A DNA stretch of 64,000 bases from Arthonia radiata (GCA_002989075.1 PSQN01000012.1:1488001-1552000); one strand, 5' to 3'. Numbered from the stretch's first letter, positions 1 to 12,139 are shown. Notes: generated by a model from the sequence alone, not told the origin. Program-made: numbers and translations.

Positions 1-837
1 CCTCACGGCGTCGATGGGTCTTTTCTCATACTTAGCTTCGTTCTCCATCCAGGCTCGCATCGCTTGCACAGCTTCGTCTATGATTCGGTCTTCGTGCAGA
101 GCCGTTGTTCGAAAAAGTCTGTCAATCGAGTGGCACAGGTTGAGCTCATAGCCGCTCGAGTACGCCCGGAAGTTGCTTCCAGTATAGTGCCTAAAGCCTT
201 GATGCTTGAAGACGTACCTTTCCCCGCTAAAGCCGCGCCTCGGAGGGTCGACCCAAAAAACGTGTCGATCAAATTCCCGCCAGTAATCTTGCTGAAACAG
301 GTCGTGCAGCCAAGATGCAAGCAGGTCGTTGTGTGGTTTGTCGACACATCTAAGCTCGACGCAAGAAGCAGGTCTATGCGGCTCCGCCTTCGCCCCATCG
401 TTTTGATCGAACAGAATGTCTAGACCGTTGGTGAAATCTTGCACCTGTATGTGTTCGCCGTTCGCTTTGGCACGCGTGTTGAGATGTTCCAGTATTTTGA
501 GCATGTCCTCGGCGGTGATTGCTGTCTTCATTCTATACACGTGAGGCAAGTGCGACTTCATCTCTATGCTCTCCTTCGTGCCTGGGATGTGATGTTGTGG
601 TCCCGGTGCAGGTTTCGGCGGCGAAGGCATGTTGGACCGGAGGTTATGGTGAGGGTGTTGTGCATTGTCATTCTCATTTGCATGAGGAGCTTTACCAATG
701 TTGTAGCGCGTGGACCGAGGCGGCGGGTCCTGGTGTTGGGATGTTGACGAGCGAGATGCTTTAGTACCACTGGACAGTCTTGAATTTGCTTGTGTCCGTT
801 CGCGGAACGTGCGCGAAATATGATCCTTGCCAGACAT
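1..837 (-). CDS. Unrecognised protein, 3' end beyond left edge
   Basis: One reading frame stays open on the minus strand from an ATG at 837-835 to the left edge, 279 codons without a stop or any need for an intron. The first ~100 residues are Ser/Pro/His/Asn-rich and look disordered. The rest is mixed and looks folded, with a helical stretch near residues 105-130 (motif AEDMLKILEHL) and an aromatic-rich part near 180-215 (motifs DYWREF, HVFWVDPPRRG). I do not recognise the family. The length of the open frame, the protein-like composition and the absence of a better overlapping frame make it a likely gene. The C-terminus lies outside the window, so a downstream intron cannot be excluded. Confidence 0.6.
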   Translation of the reverse strand, partial: MSGKDHISRTFRERTQANSRLSSGTKASRSSTSQHQDPPPRSTRYNIGKAPHANENDNAQHPHHNLRSNMPSPPKPAPGPQHHIPGTKESIEMKSHLPHVYRMKTAITAEDMLKILEHLNTRAKANGEHIQVQDFTNGLDILFDQNDGAKAEPHRPASCVELRCVDKPHNDLLASWLHDLFQQDYWREFDRHVFWVDPPRRGFSGERYVFKHQGFRHYTGSNFRAYSSGYELNLCHSIDRLFRTTALHEDRIIDEAVQAMRAWMENEAKYEKRPIDAVR

Positions 838-3800
838 TTTTTGATCGCACCGTAATCTATTCCTAATGCCGACAAAAGGCCAGCATAAAAGATTGACTCT
901 CAGCTGTTGAAGTGTTACAGTGCCGGGTTGACGATACCTGATAGACGAAAAGCTGAGCGGCAGGAGATTACACGATTGTGAAAGGATTTAAAAGGAGCGA
1001 TAGCTCATTGAAACACTACAAAATCCTTTTAGGCTGCTAAATGAGGTGCGAATTGCAATCTGTACGCTCCCCTTGCCGCACGGTGGCGCTCGGCCGGATG
1101 TGAGCGACGTTCAACTCCGCCAAAAGCACATGGCACCGTATGATATCTACTCACCAGTCTGATGACCAGGCGCGGCCACGAGCGATGCGCACAACACGGA
1201 GCATTTCCGTCACCGGGACGAGACGGGCTTCATCGCTTCGGCTGTTAGCACCGGATAGCGCGCATGGTCATGGCATCTCCTGCTTCACGCAAACAATTGT
1301 GAGCCCGAGAGCACTCTCAAAGTGAGCGAGAAGTCAACAATCACACCCGCAAGCGGAGTGAAGATGCCAGCCGTTGCAAAGCGCTTGATGTGAGACATCA
1401 GTGTGACACGAGGTTGTTGCGTACCGTGTCACGCATATCTTTGGTCTTGGCCCCGCAGGTCGTAAAGCCGCCCCATTGCCCCGGGCTTTCAGGCGCCCCG
1501 AAGACAGCCCGAGAGATAGAGGCATTGGCCCTTGTCTGTGGTAATTTTGAGCGCCGGGAGCCCCAAGATTGTCGGCAAACCAACCCGGAGACTTCGGCGG
1601 AGCCACCCAGCCCAACTCCGCAGTACGCAGCAACAATGAAGAGTGACACTCTGCCAACCAAGTATCACTATGCTCAGATATACGGAGTACGGATCTATTA
1701 ACAACAGAGGCTGCGAGTATACCCATGCAGTTTGCACTCTCGCTGTATGACTGATACGCCAGCCCTTCAGCTTTGGCGTCCCTAGGAGCAGAATCATCTT
1801 GACGTAGCCACTCGGTATCGCAGTCCAGAAGAATGTCGCAAGCCGATATCCTATTCTGACACGCGCTATGGCTTCTCCCTTTTGTTGAATGCCCACCATC
1901 CCTTCAAACACCCCCAATATCCCTCCTCAACAACATACGCATGACCCGTCACCTGCTTGTTCTCCAGACTAGGCAACTTGATCTCGACCTCACGAAGCCG
2001 ACTCCTATTGAGAAAGAGATCACGCAGCTCTTTTCCTCTAAGGTGTTTCTCGTTGAGCTGGATCGCGTAGCCGCGACGATCAACGCTGTCTTGGCTTGTA
2101 CCGCATCTGACTATCGCCCCACGGCATGTGTGGAGCTTGTAGCCTGATACTCTAGCTGGCCGCTCCTCGTCGAGCGCTTCCTTGAAATGCAGGATGGGCT
2201 TGAACAGCGTCCACCAATCTTTTGAGATAGGAAAGAAGAACCACTCTTTTGATTGATGTTGGGTTTGTTCGCGCGTATCTGCCTCTTAATGCGATCATTC
2301 GTCGCTTTTCTGAAGCTGTGACATTCGTGCTGTAAAAGGACAAAGCCTCAAGTGTGGTGATATGCGGGCGGTAGCGAGAGGTAAATCAAATCGTTCTGTT
2401 TTCGGCCGACTGTCAAGTCAAAGGCAAGAGACTTTCGGCTAGAGTATCAATCGCACGGAGTTTATGACAGCGAATTTGCCAGACTGTCAGCCTACGAGAG
2501 CGCCTTAAAATTACGTCTTACAATGTCGACCGAGAATGATATAGGTGTACTCAGATTGACGACAGATTCAATCAAGCAACATGCTGTAGCATCTTCTTCG
2601 GCCGTTAGGGCCACACGATTTCCCAATATTGAATGTGCTTCCATCATAATAGTGTGCAAAGTGTCGATTCGAATTTCAGCGAGTGTGTATCAGGCTGTAG
2701 AAATGGCATGAAACGGTTGGAACGAACAACGCATTCGCGTGCCTCTGGCGAGATTGTTTCATCAGATCCTCCTCGCCAGAACCGCGAACCCGATGGCGCT
2801 TGACCGTAGGCTCAGGGTTGGGATACCGTGCATGTCGGAATAGGTCGCTGGTCCATTCATAGAATCATCTGCCGCGCCTTGCGTAAAACGAGTAACGTCT
2901 TCACCTCGGAATTTCCTATTGCGCCAGCCTCTTGGAGTCTGTGAGGCCAATCTGAATGTAACCGGGTTCATGTGTACGTGCTCGGCACTTTGGAGATTCC
3001 AATTCTTGGTGAGTCACAATGGATCATTTTCAAGGTCATCTTGTGCAAGAGTTCAAAACCGCAACCAAGGCTGACGGAAGTGTTCTCTGCCGTGCATTCA
3101 AGCCCACTGACGGCTGGGTCGCGTCTTGAATTTCGCGCATGGACTATTTGTAAGCCAACACAAGAAATAGGCAGTTGCGAACCGGGTGCCTAGGTCATGC
3201 CTTATTGCTCCGTTGTATGCCATTTTGTCTGCATAGAAGCATATTCATAGGATCTTGGATTTGCGGAAGACTCTACATCCCGCTTTTTGAGAAGTCGACA
3301 ATGGCTTGGGCCACAACTCGAGGTAGTCGCTCGATCCTTAAGCTCAGCTCAAACGACGATGTGCAGGGAATCATTGCAGGCATTCCTTAGTCGGAGGATG
3401 ATCGTATGAATTATCGCTTATAAGTGCCTCTGGGCAAGCGGCTCGGTAAGAGCTGGTGGCGCGTAGGTCAATGTGATCCGCTGTCTTATTTCCCCAAGGC
3501 TGTCAGCAGCGACCAGCATGCCGTCCAAGCCAGGTGTATGCTGTCCAAGCCAGGTGTAAAAGCGACGACGTCAGGTAGTATGCCATCGTCCCAGCAACAC
3601 GCACCTAAAGCTTGAGTTTCACTAGAAGTTTGTCTGGACGTGTACTGTGAAGGATGCGCCGAGGTGGGAGGGAAATTGCGGTAGTAGGGAGCTTTGCCTC
3701 TGTCTTCTTGTGTCGCTAAGAACTATTTTTGCCGCCAGAGGACCACGACGATCCTCATTAAGATCCCGAGGACGATTGCACCTGGTGGAGTCGATAAAGT

Positions 3801-5154
3801 CTTGGAAGATGAGACTGATCAAGATAATGATGTGGTGGCGGAGCAATATACGTTTTTTTCTTCTGCTTTTATAAGTAGACATTCTCGGCTGTGTAGCCTT
3901 CTCTTCCTAGCTTGCATTTCGTCTAAATAAACTACCGGGAGCCACGCGAACGAACAATCTGCTTGGCTCTCAGAAGCCTGCGAGTGAGCCAAAGGATAGA
4001 TTCCTGATATATGTCACTTGTAAATTTGCTGCAAATTGTGAAGGAAACGAAAATGTCGAGACGAATGAATCAAGCTGCCGCAATATGAGCTTCGAACGGG
4101 GAAAAGCATAGCGTCGTATGCCAGAGCGATGGAGGTCGTCGAGGGTCCCGAGGCGACAATTAGACTGCCCTTGCCACTGCCTGGGTAGCGACTGCCCCGT
4201 TTCCGAGGCCTTGTAAGAAGCCTTGGTGTGTACAACGCGATGGCCGAGGTGCGAGGCTCATTGCATACCCGCTGCAGTTGCTGGGTTGAGCATGCTGTAT
4301 GTATCGCGCCTAAGGTGAGGGTGCCGCGTATGTCCCCAACGTGGGAGTGACAGTCTTCTACGGTGATTTGGAATTGATCGAGGTGTGTAGCTGCGTGTTA
4401 GCGGACTTAAAAACTTGGATAGAGATGGGGCGACTGTTGCAGCACTAATTCTGCACTTGCCGAGCGGACGTGAACCGGCGCTCCGCTCTTTTGAGCTCGC
4501 CAAAGACACACGCAATCGTGCACGTTTGCAGTCTTCTGGGTGCATTAGTGGCGAATGCGTGGTCGTCATTGAACAGGCCAGCTGAACGTACGATCCAAGT
4601 GATGAGCTGCAGGGTCAAGTCAAATGCCATGCAGGCACCATGTGGAACCGGCGCGGCCGCAGTACGGCGCAACGGGTGTCAACGACACACCGAAAGGCAT
4701 CACATGGCCATCAGAATGTTTTAGCTGAGCTCCAAGGGATACCATTCCAAGGGAGGAGGAGGACCAGCAGAACATGGTGAGCTGTACGCACCAAGGCAAC
4801 GAGAAAGTATACACACGGATAGTGGAGCTGTGGCGGTGCGCGCTAATTGATGTTGTGCGTTGCAGAAACGAATGCCGACTCCGAGTTAGCTCTGGGGGCA
4901 ATGTGCCCCTGAAGCTCCCGTTGGGGGCGCCTTTGACATGAGTGCTCACCTATCACACCTCAGGGCGGTAACATCATCCTGACTTGAGCTTGAGTTGATG
5001 TTAATAGTCGAGGTGTGGCACAGCTGAAGGGCTAAGCTCCAGTTCTCTCTCATCACTCTCACATCCTTTTGCGACTTCTCGTTCTTCCATTCGCCAGCTT
5101 TCCCCCAAATCCGCTTTTTTCGCGTCATTTCCCGCTCCTCCAATACTGACGCCT
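838..5154. other. Gene-poor region, no supported gene
   Basis: About 4.3 kb of unbiased composition with only short, mutually overlapping frames (the longest 142 codons, minus strand, 1489-1917). I could not join any of them into a recognisable protein, and I see no tRNA B-box pattern. Visible small structures are a 20-bp tandem duplication at 3518-3557 and a short inverted repeat (AAAGGATTT and its complement) near 980-1030. It may hold long UTRs, a noncoding transcript or a decayed gene. Confidence 0.5.
3518..3557. repeat. 20-bp tandem duplication, two units
   Basis: Positions 3518-3537 and 3538-3557 are the same 20-bp unit with a single C/T difference at the fifth base. No other copies are seen nearby. 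It looks like a local slippage or duplication event without a gene around it. Confidence 0.85.
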
Positions 5155-5654
5155 AGTCAACTGCAGACCATCTTCAGCTCCACTGATCCTGGCAAGGCTT
5201 GACACGCCAGCCCTGCCGCCGTCTTGCACAGAGCACTACCTGTCGTATGCTTCCCTCCACCACTCGCGCTCTCTGCAACCTCTGTCGGTCCGATATGGGT
5301 GTGAGCAAGCCTCTGAACGAGCTTCCATCGGTGGAGCATCTGCCAGCTTCGATCGCGTGGCGTTCCATCTCAGCTTCGCTCTCCTCGGCGGCAGTTGATC
5401 CCGCTCTAGCTCTTCCGCTTCCCAGCCAGCAAGGCTCTGCCTTTACACGTCTGGTTGGAGGGAATAGGCTGCTCACACCACGCGTTCACACGTTCACCGA
5501 CTCGACAGAGCCGCGGATGCATAACCGTCGCCTGGAAAGATTGCTGACTGCTGTTCACAGCTAGCTTGAACGCTGCGGGACCCAACGGTTCGCCTTCTGA
5601 AGCGCACACCGGTTCACCTGCAGAAGAAGAAGCAGTTCCTACAAGCCCGCAAAT
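5155..5654 (+). promoter_or_regulatory. Probable promoter and 5' leader of the RRM gene
   Basis: The 500 bases before the start codon are pyrimidine-rich in part (for example around 5085-5135 and 5240-5280) and hold no gene that I can support. Several ATGs lie in this stretch, so either transcription starts late or a 5' UTR intron removes them. Its assignment to the RRM gene rests on position only. Confidence 0.35.
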
Positions 5655-7891
5655 ATGGGTAAGTACGCGTTCCAACTCCGTCGCGATCTCCCGCCAGCTC
5701 CACTGTTTTCTCCTGCGACGCCTCCACTATGAGAGACTTGGAGCGTTTGGCCACATTCCATCACCGCGCATATCGAACGTTCATGCTGATTGATGACATT
5801 TCTACCTAGGAACAGCCGATAACTATCGCCCTGTGAGTGCCACCTCCAAGTTTTGATATTAGCACCCGCCATTGGCACCGCCTATTTGACTGAGCCACAC
5901 CTCCCCATTCCTGACTTTTCACCTCCCGCCTCAATCCTCCCTCTCAAACTTCGCTTGGCACTTCCTCAAACGGACTTCTTTCGCAATCGCTTCCCACAAA
6001 CACAACAGCTGACATCATCATAAAAGCGCGAGCGTTCTCGCTCTCCACGACGCCGTTCCCGCAGCCCTCGACGCAGCCGTCGTTCATACTCCCCACGCAG
6101 TCGCTCCCGCAGTCGCGACGGATACCGCCGTGAAGATCGTCGCTCTCGATCACCAATGAGTGGAGACCCACGTCGTAGCGGCCGCGACGGCCCCCCGAGC
6201 GCTGGTGGATTTGGTTCAGCACGCGGAGGGGCTGCGCCGAGGAACTACGAAGACCGTGCTGCTGCGAAAGAGCAGATGATGTCTTCAGTCCGCGAATCCT
6301 CTCAACAAGACCGACGCGTCTACGTCGGCAACCTATCCTACGATGTCAAGTGGCATCACTTGAAAGACTTCATGCGACAAGGTGGGCACACACCAGCAAG
6401 AGTGCGTCAAAATGGAGGCTGATACGCGAAATAGCTGGAGACGTCATATTCGCCGACGTGTTGTTACTTCCCAATGGGATGTCGAAGGTTAGCGCTTGAT
6501 CATGGATGGTCTTTGTTTATTTTGATGTGGAACATGGATTGACGGAAGGGCGTGCTTGTCCGGAATTTTAGGGATGCGGGTACGTCAATCGAATACACTT
6601 GGTCGAAATATGGACAGCGAGCTAACGACCGACAGAATTGTGGAATACGCAACGCGCAACGAAGCTCAGAATGCTGTCAACACCCTCTCAAACCAGAACC
6701 TGATGGGCCGCCTGGTCTACGTACGAGAGGTAAAGTAGCAACCCACAGCAACAGGTGGCCGCGATGTCCGCTGATGTCATGATATAGGACCGCGAATCCG
6801 AGCCTCGCTTCACCGGTGCTGCCCCTGTTCGAGGTGGCTATGATGGTGCTGGAGCTCGGGGTGGATTCGGAGGAGGCGGATATGGTGGTGGTGGTGGTGG
6901 TGGTGGCATGGGAGGCGGAACCCAGATATTCGTCTCCAACGTTTGTGGCCCTCCGACAAAGTATGCTTACTGGGAATGAGCGATGAGTCTGACGCCTTCT
7001 AGCTACCCTACACCATTGGCTGGCAGGATCTGAAGGACCTCTTCCGTCAAGCTAGTGAGTGTTGCAAGTCTTTACATCGACGTGACAAGAAGCCTAACGA
7101 AAGTTTGCAGCAACTGCCGGTAATGTCGTTCGCGCCGACGTCAACATGGCTCCTGATGGTCGTCCTAAGGGGACTGGCATCGTCGCCTTCGACAACCCAA
7201 TCGATGCTCAGGCTGCCATTCAAAACTTTAATGGCTATGAGTGGCAGGGACGCCAGCTCGAAGTCCGCGAAGACCGCTTCGCCGGAGGTGGGTTCCGTGG
7301 ACGTGGTGGTTTCGGTGGAGGGTTTGGTGGAGGAATGCGCGGTGGATATATGGGAGGTCGTGGCGGTTTCGGTGGTCGCGGAGGCTTCGGAGGAGGGTTT
7401 GGAGGTCGTGGCGGCTACGGCGGCGGATATGGTGGCGGCGGAGGCTATGCCGCAGGTGGTGGAGCTGCCGCAGGTGGCTTCGACCAACCTCCCCCAGCGC
7501 CCAACCCATTCACCGATAACGCTACTGGCAATGGAGACCGCAGCGAAGTCATCTACGTTCGCAATGTAAGTTTGCCGGCTCTGATGGGTTGACCAATGCT
7601 AATTGGGCACAGCTTCCCTGGTCCACTAGCAACGAAGACCTCATCGAACTCTTCCAGACTATCGGCAAGGTCGACCAAGCTGAGATTCAGTACGAACCAA
7701 GCGGCCGCTCTCGTGGCACCGGTGTCGTCAAGTTTGACAGCAGCGACAATGCCGACACTGCGATCCAGAAGTTCAGTGGCTACCAGTACGGCGGCCGTCC
7801 TCTTGGCCTGTCCTACGTTCAGTACCTCGAGGGCGGCGACCAGGGTATGGGAGACGAGTCCATGGTCATTAAGCAAGAGCACATGATGTGA
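5655..7891 (+). CDS. gbp2: Gbp2/Hrb1-like SR/RGG protein with three RRMs
   Basis: Predicted poly(A)-RNA-binding shuttling protein of the Gbp2/Hrb1 (hnRNP/SR) type, which in yeast escorts spliced mRNA to export. Exons: 5655-5658, 5810-5832, 6027-6381, 6435-6487, 6572-6579, 6636-6729, 6788-6940, 7003-7054, 7111-7565, 7613-7891, giving 491 residues. An RS/SP-rich N-terminus (about 10-52) is followed by RRM1 (about 107-180, RNP2 VYVGNL), a short Gly stretch, RRM2 (about 225-300, RNP2 IFVSNL), a long RGG/FGG/YGG block (about 300-375) and RRM3 (about 394-470, IYVRNL). The first coding exon supplies only ATG G, and exon 5 is an 8-nt microexon that completes the SKGCGIVEY strand of RRM1. Every exon junction keeps frame and all introns are GT-AG. 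The RGG block lies between RRM2 and RRM3, so orthology to Gbp2 itself and not another fungal three-RRM protein is an inference. Confidence 0.93.
6572..6579 (+). other. 8-nt microexon of the RRM gene
   Basis: GGATGCGG is bounded by an acceptor AG (6570-6571) and a donor GTACGT (6580-6585). It restores the frame between exon 6435-6487 and exon 6636-6729 and yields the conserved K-G-C-G-I-V-E-Y segment of RRM1. The flanking introns are 84 and 56 nt; the second has a ctaac branch-like motif near 6622. Confidence 0.85.
6884..6904 (+). repeat. GGT microsatellite, seven units, coding for glycine
   Basis: Seven perfect GGT triplets encode a polyglycine run in the linker between RRM1 and RRM2. The length may vary between strains without frame loss. 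Confidence 0.9.
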
Positions 7892-10085
7892 GAGCTTGAC
7901 TATCCGTTACTCGAACGAGCTTCTTGTCTCAGCACCACCATGTCGACCACAAGCAGCATTACTCGACCAGTTTTTCTCAAACTGCAACTCGATGCTACTG
8001 GCCATGTTCTAATTACCTGAAAAATTGTACGATAGCGATTTCCTTTCACGATTACTATACTTATTGCCACCAGCTGGAGGTGAAGAGTAGTGAGACCTTT
8101 TGCATCCAGGCATTTGCAGGTCTAGCGGTTCGCTTTCCGCCCGTGCAGCCAGGAAGGAAGGCCAATCAACCAGGGCAGCTACTCTTCATACTGTGTAAGA
8201 TCGAGTCATTGAATGCCAGGCGAAGTCATTCAGCGTCCCTTCCGCTGCTGCTAGCTCTGCTGAGCTGTGATTGATTACAGTATGCCCCAGCTCATTCAAG
8301 CGTTTTCATGGCGGAAGGTATCTCAGCTTCTTATCAGTGCTTTTGAGACTGACATCCAGACAGACAAGAGCTTTAGGACGTGACTCCGACGCGCGATCTT
8401 TTAGAAGCCTGCACAAACTACCGCGCCCGAGTCGCTGACGCTGCGTCTCCAGCGCAATCCAATGACCCCTTTATTGCGACCCCTCGGACTCCGAACTCCA
8501 GTAGCCACAACGCTTGTGCTCGTCCTTCCGGCATTCGCACACCGCAAAAGCATCTAGAACACCAATCAATAGGCTGCACTCCTCATTCCCCTCTACGAAC
8601 TCATCTACAGCGCTGGCCGCGTTCCTCAAGTTTTCCGAATCCTCTTAGACGCACCATCCTCCCTCCGAATCACCGTCACCAACTCTCACAACCCATCACC
8701 GACGCTCCCATTTCCTCCACCAAATCGACACAGCTCCCCAACGGCAACACCATCCCTTCACACCCACCATACCCCTTTCCCACCTCGAGTAGATTCCCAG
8801 CTGCGCTTGGCGTTCTCCACCGCGCCAATGTCCTCTTGCAATTCCAATTCTCCGACGACTAATCTTACGAAGTCGTCAATTTCCTGCCTGATTTCCGGGA
8901 CCTTTAAATCCTTGAGGAACTGTATCAACAGCGCTCGCAATGCCTTTTATCATGTTTGCAGCTGTCACATCTAGCCGAAGTTGAAGCCTCAGTGATGGAT
9001 GTGATCTGTGGAATGGACTTTGTGCTGTGGTGTGCTGTAGCAAGAAATGGAGACGTGACATGTGAAGTACATCTTTCTCTGGTTTGTGTTTCATAGTCAG
9101 CGTCTAGTGGTGTTGTATGATATGGCTGGATGGTCTCTGCTATCGTTCCATCGCCTGATATACTTTACTGTCCAAGGGGGCATTGGATCTTTTCAAGCAC
9201 GCGGGCATGGAATGTCACTCTTCACGTTCCTTGGGCATGGAGGCCGTGAATGGCTCAAAACCCTTCCGAGAGGCCGGTAAGGTGATGGACATGCAAATGC
9301 ACCTCAGAGCCTTCATTGCCCCGAGGGAGAACCTTCGTATCAAAATGAAGCACAGCACTTCGGCTTGGATGAACATGGATATGGCTGGTGTGACTGCTGT
9401 CAATTAGGGAACGGAGGTCACCATTCTCCAGACCGCCCTCGTCATGCGTGACTGCGATCTTCTTGTTCTGGATGGCTTTTTATACTGAAGACATGTTCAA
9501 CAGACCACACATATAGGGCCGCGCACCACAGTCCGCAGACGACAGACGAGTGGTGAGAGACCACACACCAAATTCCTCACATCTTCCTTTCGATCCTCGA
9601 GTATGTCCACCACCGCCTTTAATTCATAGTAGAGTCTGTCATGGCAGCGGCGGAGGGGTTCATTCGCCGCTGACATGATGAGGGACGCGGGTTTGCTAAC
9701 GAGTGCCAGGTCGGCTCACGTGCGTCGAGGTTTGCCGGTTCGTGGCGTCCGTATAAGATTGAACAGCGTACTCAGCAGATTGTCCCGCTTCCTAGTTTTC
9801 AGGGACGCCGGCAAGCACACCGAAATGACGATCACATGAGGCTGGAAGCACGGTGATGTAGAGGCTGTGAGTTGGTAGCGCGCCGTGGACATCTCCTTGA
9901 TCTTCGGTCATGTTTTAAAAGACTGCTGTGGGAAAAGCTCTTTGCAGCCGATCTGTGGCAAGGATAGAGTTAATGTCATGACTGCCGTGTTATTGATAAT
10001 GATGTTGTACATATGATACACTCATCTCCCAACCGTCGCTGGACCTCACACCCACCGTGCCCTCCACAGCGCTGCCCATGAGCCT
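7892..10085. other. Intergenic region, no firm gene
   Basis: Convergent intergenic region between the RRM gene and the TM9SF gene. The longest frame (8380-8862, plus) is a Pro/Ser/Thr-rich, low-information translation. Parts of a second frame at about 8580-8680 read more like protein (for example PLYELIYSAGRVPQVFRILLD), so a decayed gene in 8380-8950 is possible, but I cannot assign a family or a model. The remainder shows nothing I can support. Confidence 0.4.
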
Positions 10086-12139
10086 CTAATCCACCTTCAA
10101 GCTCCGATAGATGCGATTCACAAACACCCACGCGCTCAAGAAGCCAATAGTACCTGGTAAAGTCAGCAAACCACATCCCAATCACTTAAAGATGACGACT
10201 CACCACCCAAGACCCCCACCCCCACCGCAATCAACACACTGTACCCCACATACACCGTACTCGCCACCAGTCCCCCAAGCTTAAGTCGACTCACCCAAAA
10301 CACAAGCGCATTCAACCACACGTACCCACCCACGCTCGCGCCCATTCCGAAGCTCCGCCACTGCCAGTGGTAGTTCTCCGCGGAGAGTTGGTAGTACACT
10401 CCCAGTACACAGGTGGTCGCGCAGGTCACGACCGCGAGACCGAACGACACGAAGAGAAAGCCGAACATGTAGTACAGCTTCACGCTCCACAGGCTGCTGA
10501 AGATGAAGAACAACTCCGAGAATATGGCAATGAAAGGCGGGAGGCCGCAGAGGAGGATCGCAGGGACAGGGCGCGCGAGCCATGTCGCGAGACTGGAGTG
10601 TGTGCTCAAGCTCGTTCGGGGATCCGGGATCTGGCGTGGGATTTGATTGACCTTCGTGGGTGGACGGACGGGCGGGCGCTTGAAGGCGAGCCAGGAGCCA
10701 GCGAGGGAGAGCGGGACAGAGACGAGGAACCAGATTCCTATCAAGACCAGCATAGTTGTGAAGGGAACGGCGCCGGAGGAGCTCTTCGCCCAGAGGAAGA
10801 GGTCGAGGAGGAAGAACATGCCGAATGTGAAGGCTGGTAAGACCACCGGGGTAAGCAACATGTTCTGCCGCCACTTTTCGGCATTGTCGAGGGAGAGGGA
10901 CTTGTAGGCGTAGGAGGACACGAAGCCGCCGATGATGCCGAAGATAGTGTAGAGGAGAATCATTACGGAGCCCAGCGCGCCGCGGTTGGAGGGTGAGAGG
11001 AACCCGAGAAGTGCGAAGACGATGGTGAATCCGGTCATCATGAAGAGTTGGGCGCCGTTGCCGATCAGGATTGAAAGGAGTAATGGCGAGCGTGGTGGCC
11101 GGAAGACATCGCCGTGCACGAGCTTCCAGCCGGAATCGTCTTGGATGGAGTCTTCGGGATCCGCGAGGGGGTTGCCGCCGTGGCCGTTCGACTGGTCGAG
11201 GTCTGCGAGCACGAACGTGTCGAGCTTGTTGTAGCGCGTGATGTCTCGTCTTAGCGTACGGACCAAGATGACGAAGACGGTAGAGGAGAGAAAGACAACG
11301 ATGAGAGCGGCATTGATGATGCTGAACCAGTGGATCTGCGGATCATACACATGGAGGTAGCGGTCCCAGCGGGTGGCGAAGGAGGTGGGGGATTCTTGCC
11401 ATGTCACGGAGTACGTGAAGACCACACCGCCGGTGTCACCGTCTTCGTTAAGGACGAGATCAGGTTTCGTAGCGGAGCAGGAGCCCTTGCCGTCGCCGTT
11501 GTTGCGCGAGTCACGATCGGAGGAGGAGTGGACTTCGACGCCCACGACGCGATATTGGCCTCGTTGGGGTGAATGATAGTCGATGAGAATATCATAGTGG
11601 TTGTTCAGTACTAGCTTCTCTCCCTTCACGTATCCCAAGGAAAAGCCAGGCGTATACCAGCTGTCTCCGGTTTGTGTATCCACAACCTGCTCGCCTGCCG
11701 GTAGACCGTCGACAAGCCAGTTGATGTTGAAAGCTTCTCGTATACGCTTGTTCACGAATTTTGCATCGTCTGAGTCATACTGCTGAGGCCCGCAGCCGGG
11801 AATGGGCTTGCATTGGACATCCTGTCGCATGCGGAGATCGATCGGTGATGACTGGATGCGGTCGCCGAACAGGATGGCGCCCAGGGATTCAGATTGATAT
11901 ACAATCTTGTCAGGGCGACAGAAGTGGAAGTTCTCCGTATAGTAGTCGTAGGAGAAGACAGAGCGGACGGAGGCATCTTGAGATACGGAAGGGGTGAGGC
12001 GGTTGACGAAGAGCGGAACTGGCTGGTTCTCGCGGTAGGTCGTGGGTGCCACCCCAGGTAGATAGAAAGCGTGCGACGTAGGTAGGAGGAGGACGGCGAG
12101 AGTCGCGAGAAGTGAGGGCGGTAGGTTTGTGAGCTTCAT
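10086..12139 (-). CDS. EMP70: TM9SF/Emp70 nonaspanin, endomembrane protein
   Basis: Member of the transmembrane 9 superfamily (Emp70/TMN), polytopic proteins of Golgi and endosomes linked to cargo sorting and metal homeostasis. ATG at 12139; exon 1 is 12139-10204 and exon 2 is 10153-10086, with a 50-nt intron near the 3' end; 667 residues. The N-terminus has a signal peptide (about residues 1-24, leucine-rich). A lumenal domain of about 250 residues follows (motif NHYDILIDYH), then nine hydrophobic segments in the C-terminal half, starting with FSIINAALIVVFLSSTVFVI. The last exon supplies the typical ending, with RIYRSLKVD at the extreme C-terminus, which resembles the KxD-type retention signal known in the family; reading through the intron would lose it. 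The paralogue within the fungal TMN family is uncertain. Confidence 0.95.

Noticed and set aside
64-423. Plus-strand open frame of 119 codons
   Set aside because: It lies antisense to the longer minus-strand frame that runs off the left edge and has an unconvincing composition.
7047-7569. Long Ser/Thr-rich, Trp/Arg-rich and Val/Glu-rich frames on both strands
   Set aside because: They are shadows of the Gly-rich RGG-coding exon of the RRM gene; repetitive GC-rich codons keep several frames open.
8380-8862. 160-codon plus-strand frame in the region after the RRM gene
   Set aside because: It is Pro/Ser/Thr-rich without domain signal, and a different frame looks better in part of it; kept only as a possible decayed gene in the region entry.
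10281-10874. Frames of 197 and 157 codons overlapping the TM9SF gene
   Set aside because: They are alternative frames of a clear membrane-protein gene with signal peptide, nine hydrophobic segments and family C-terminus.
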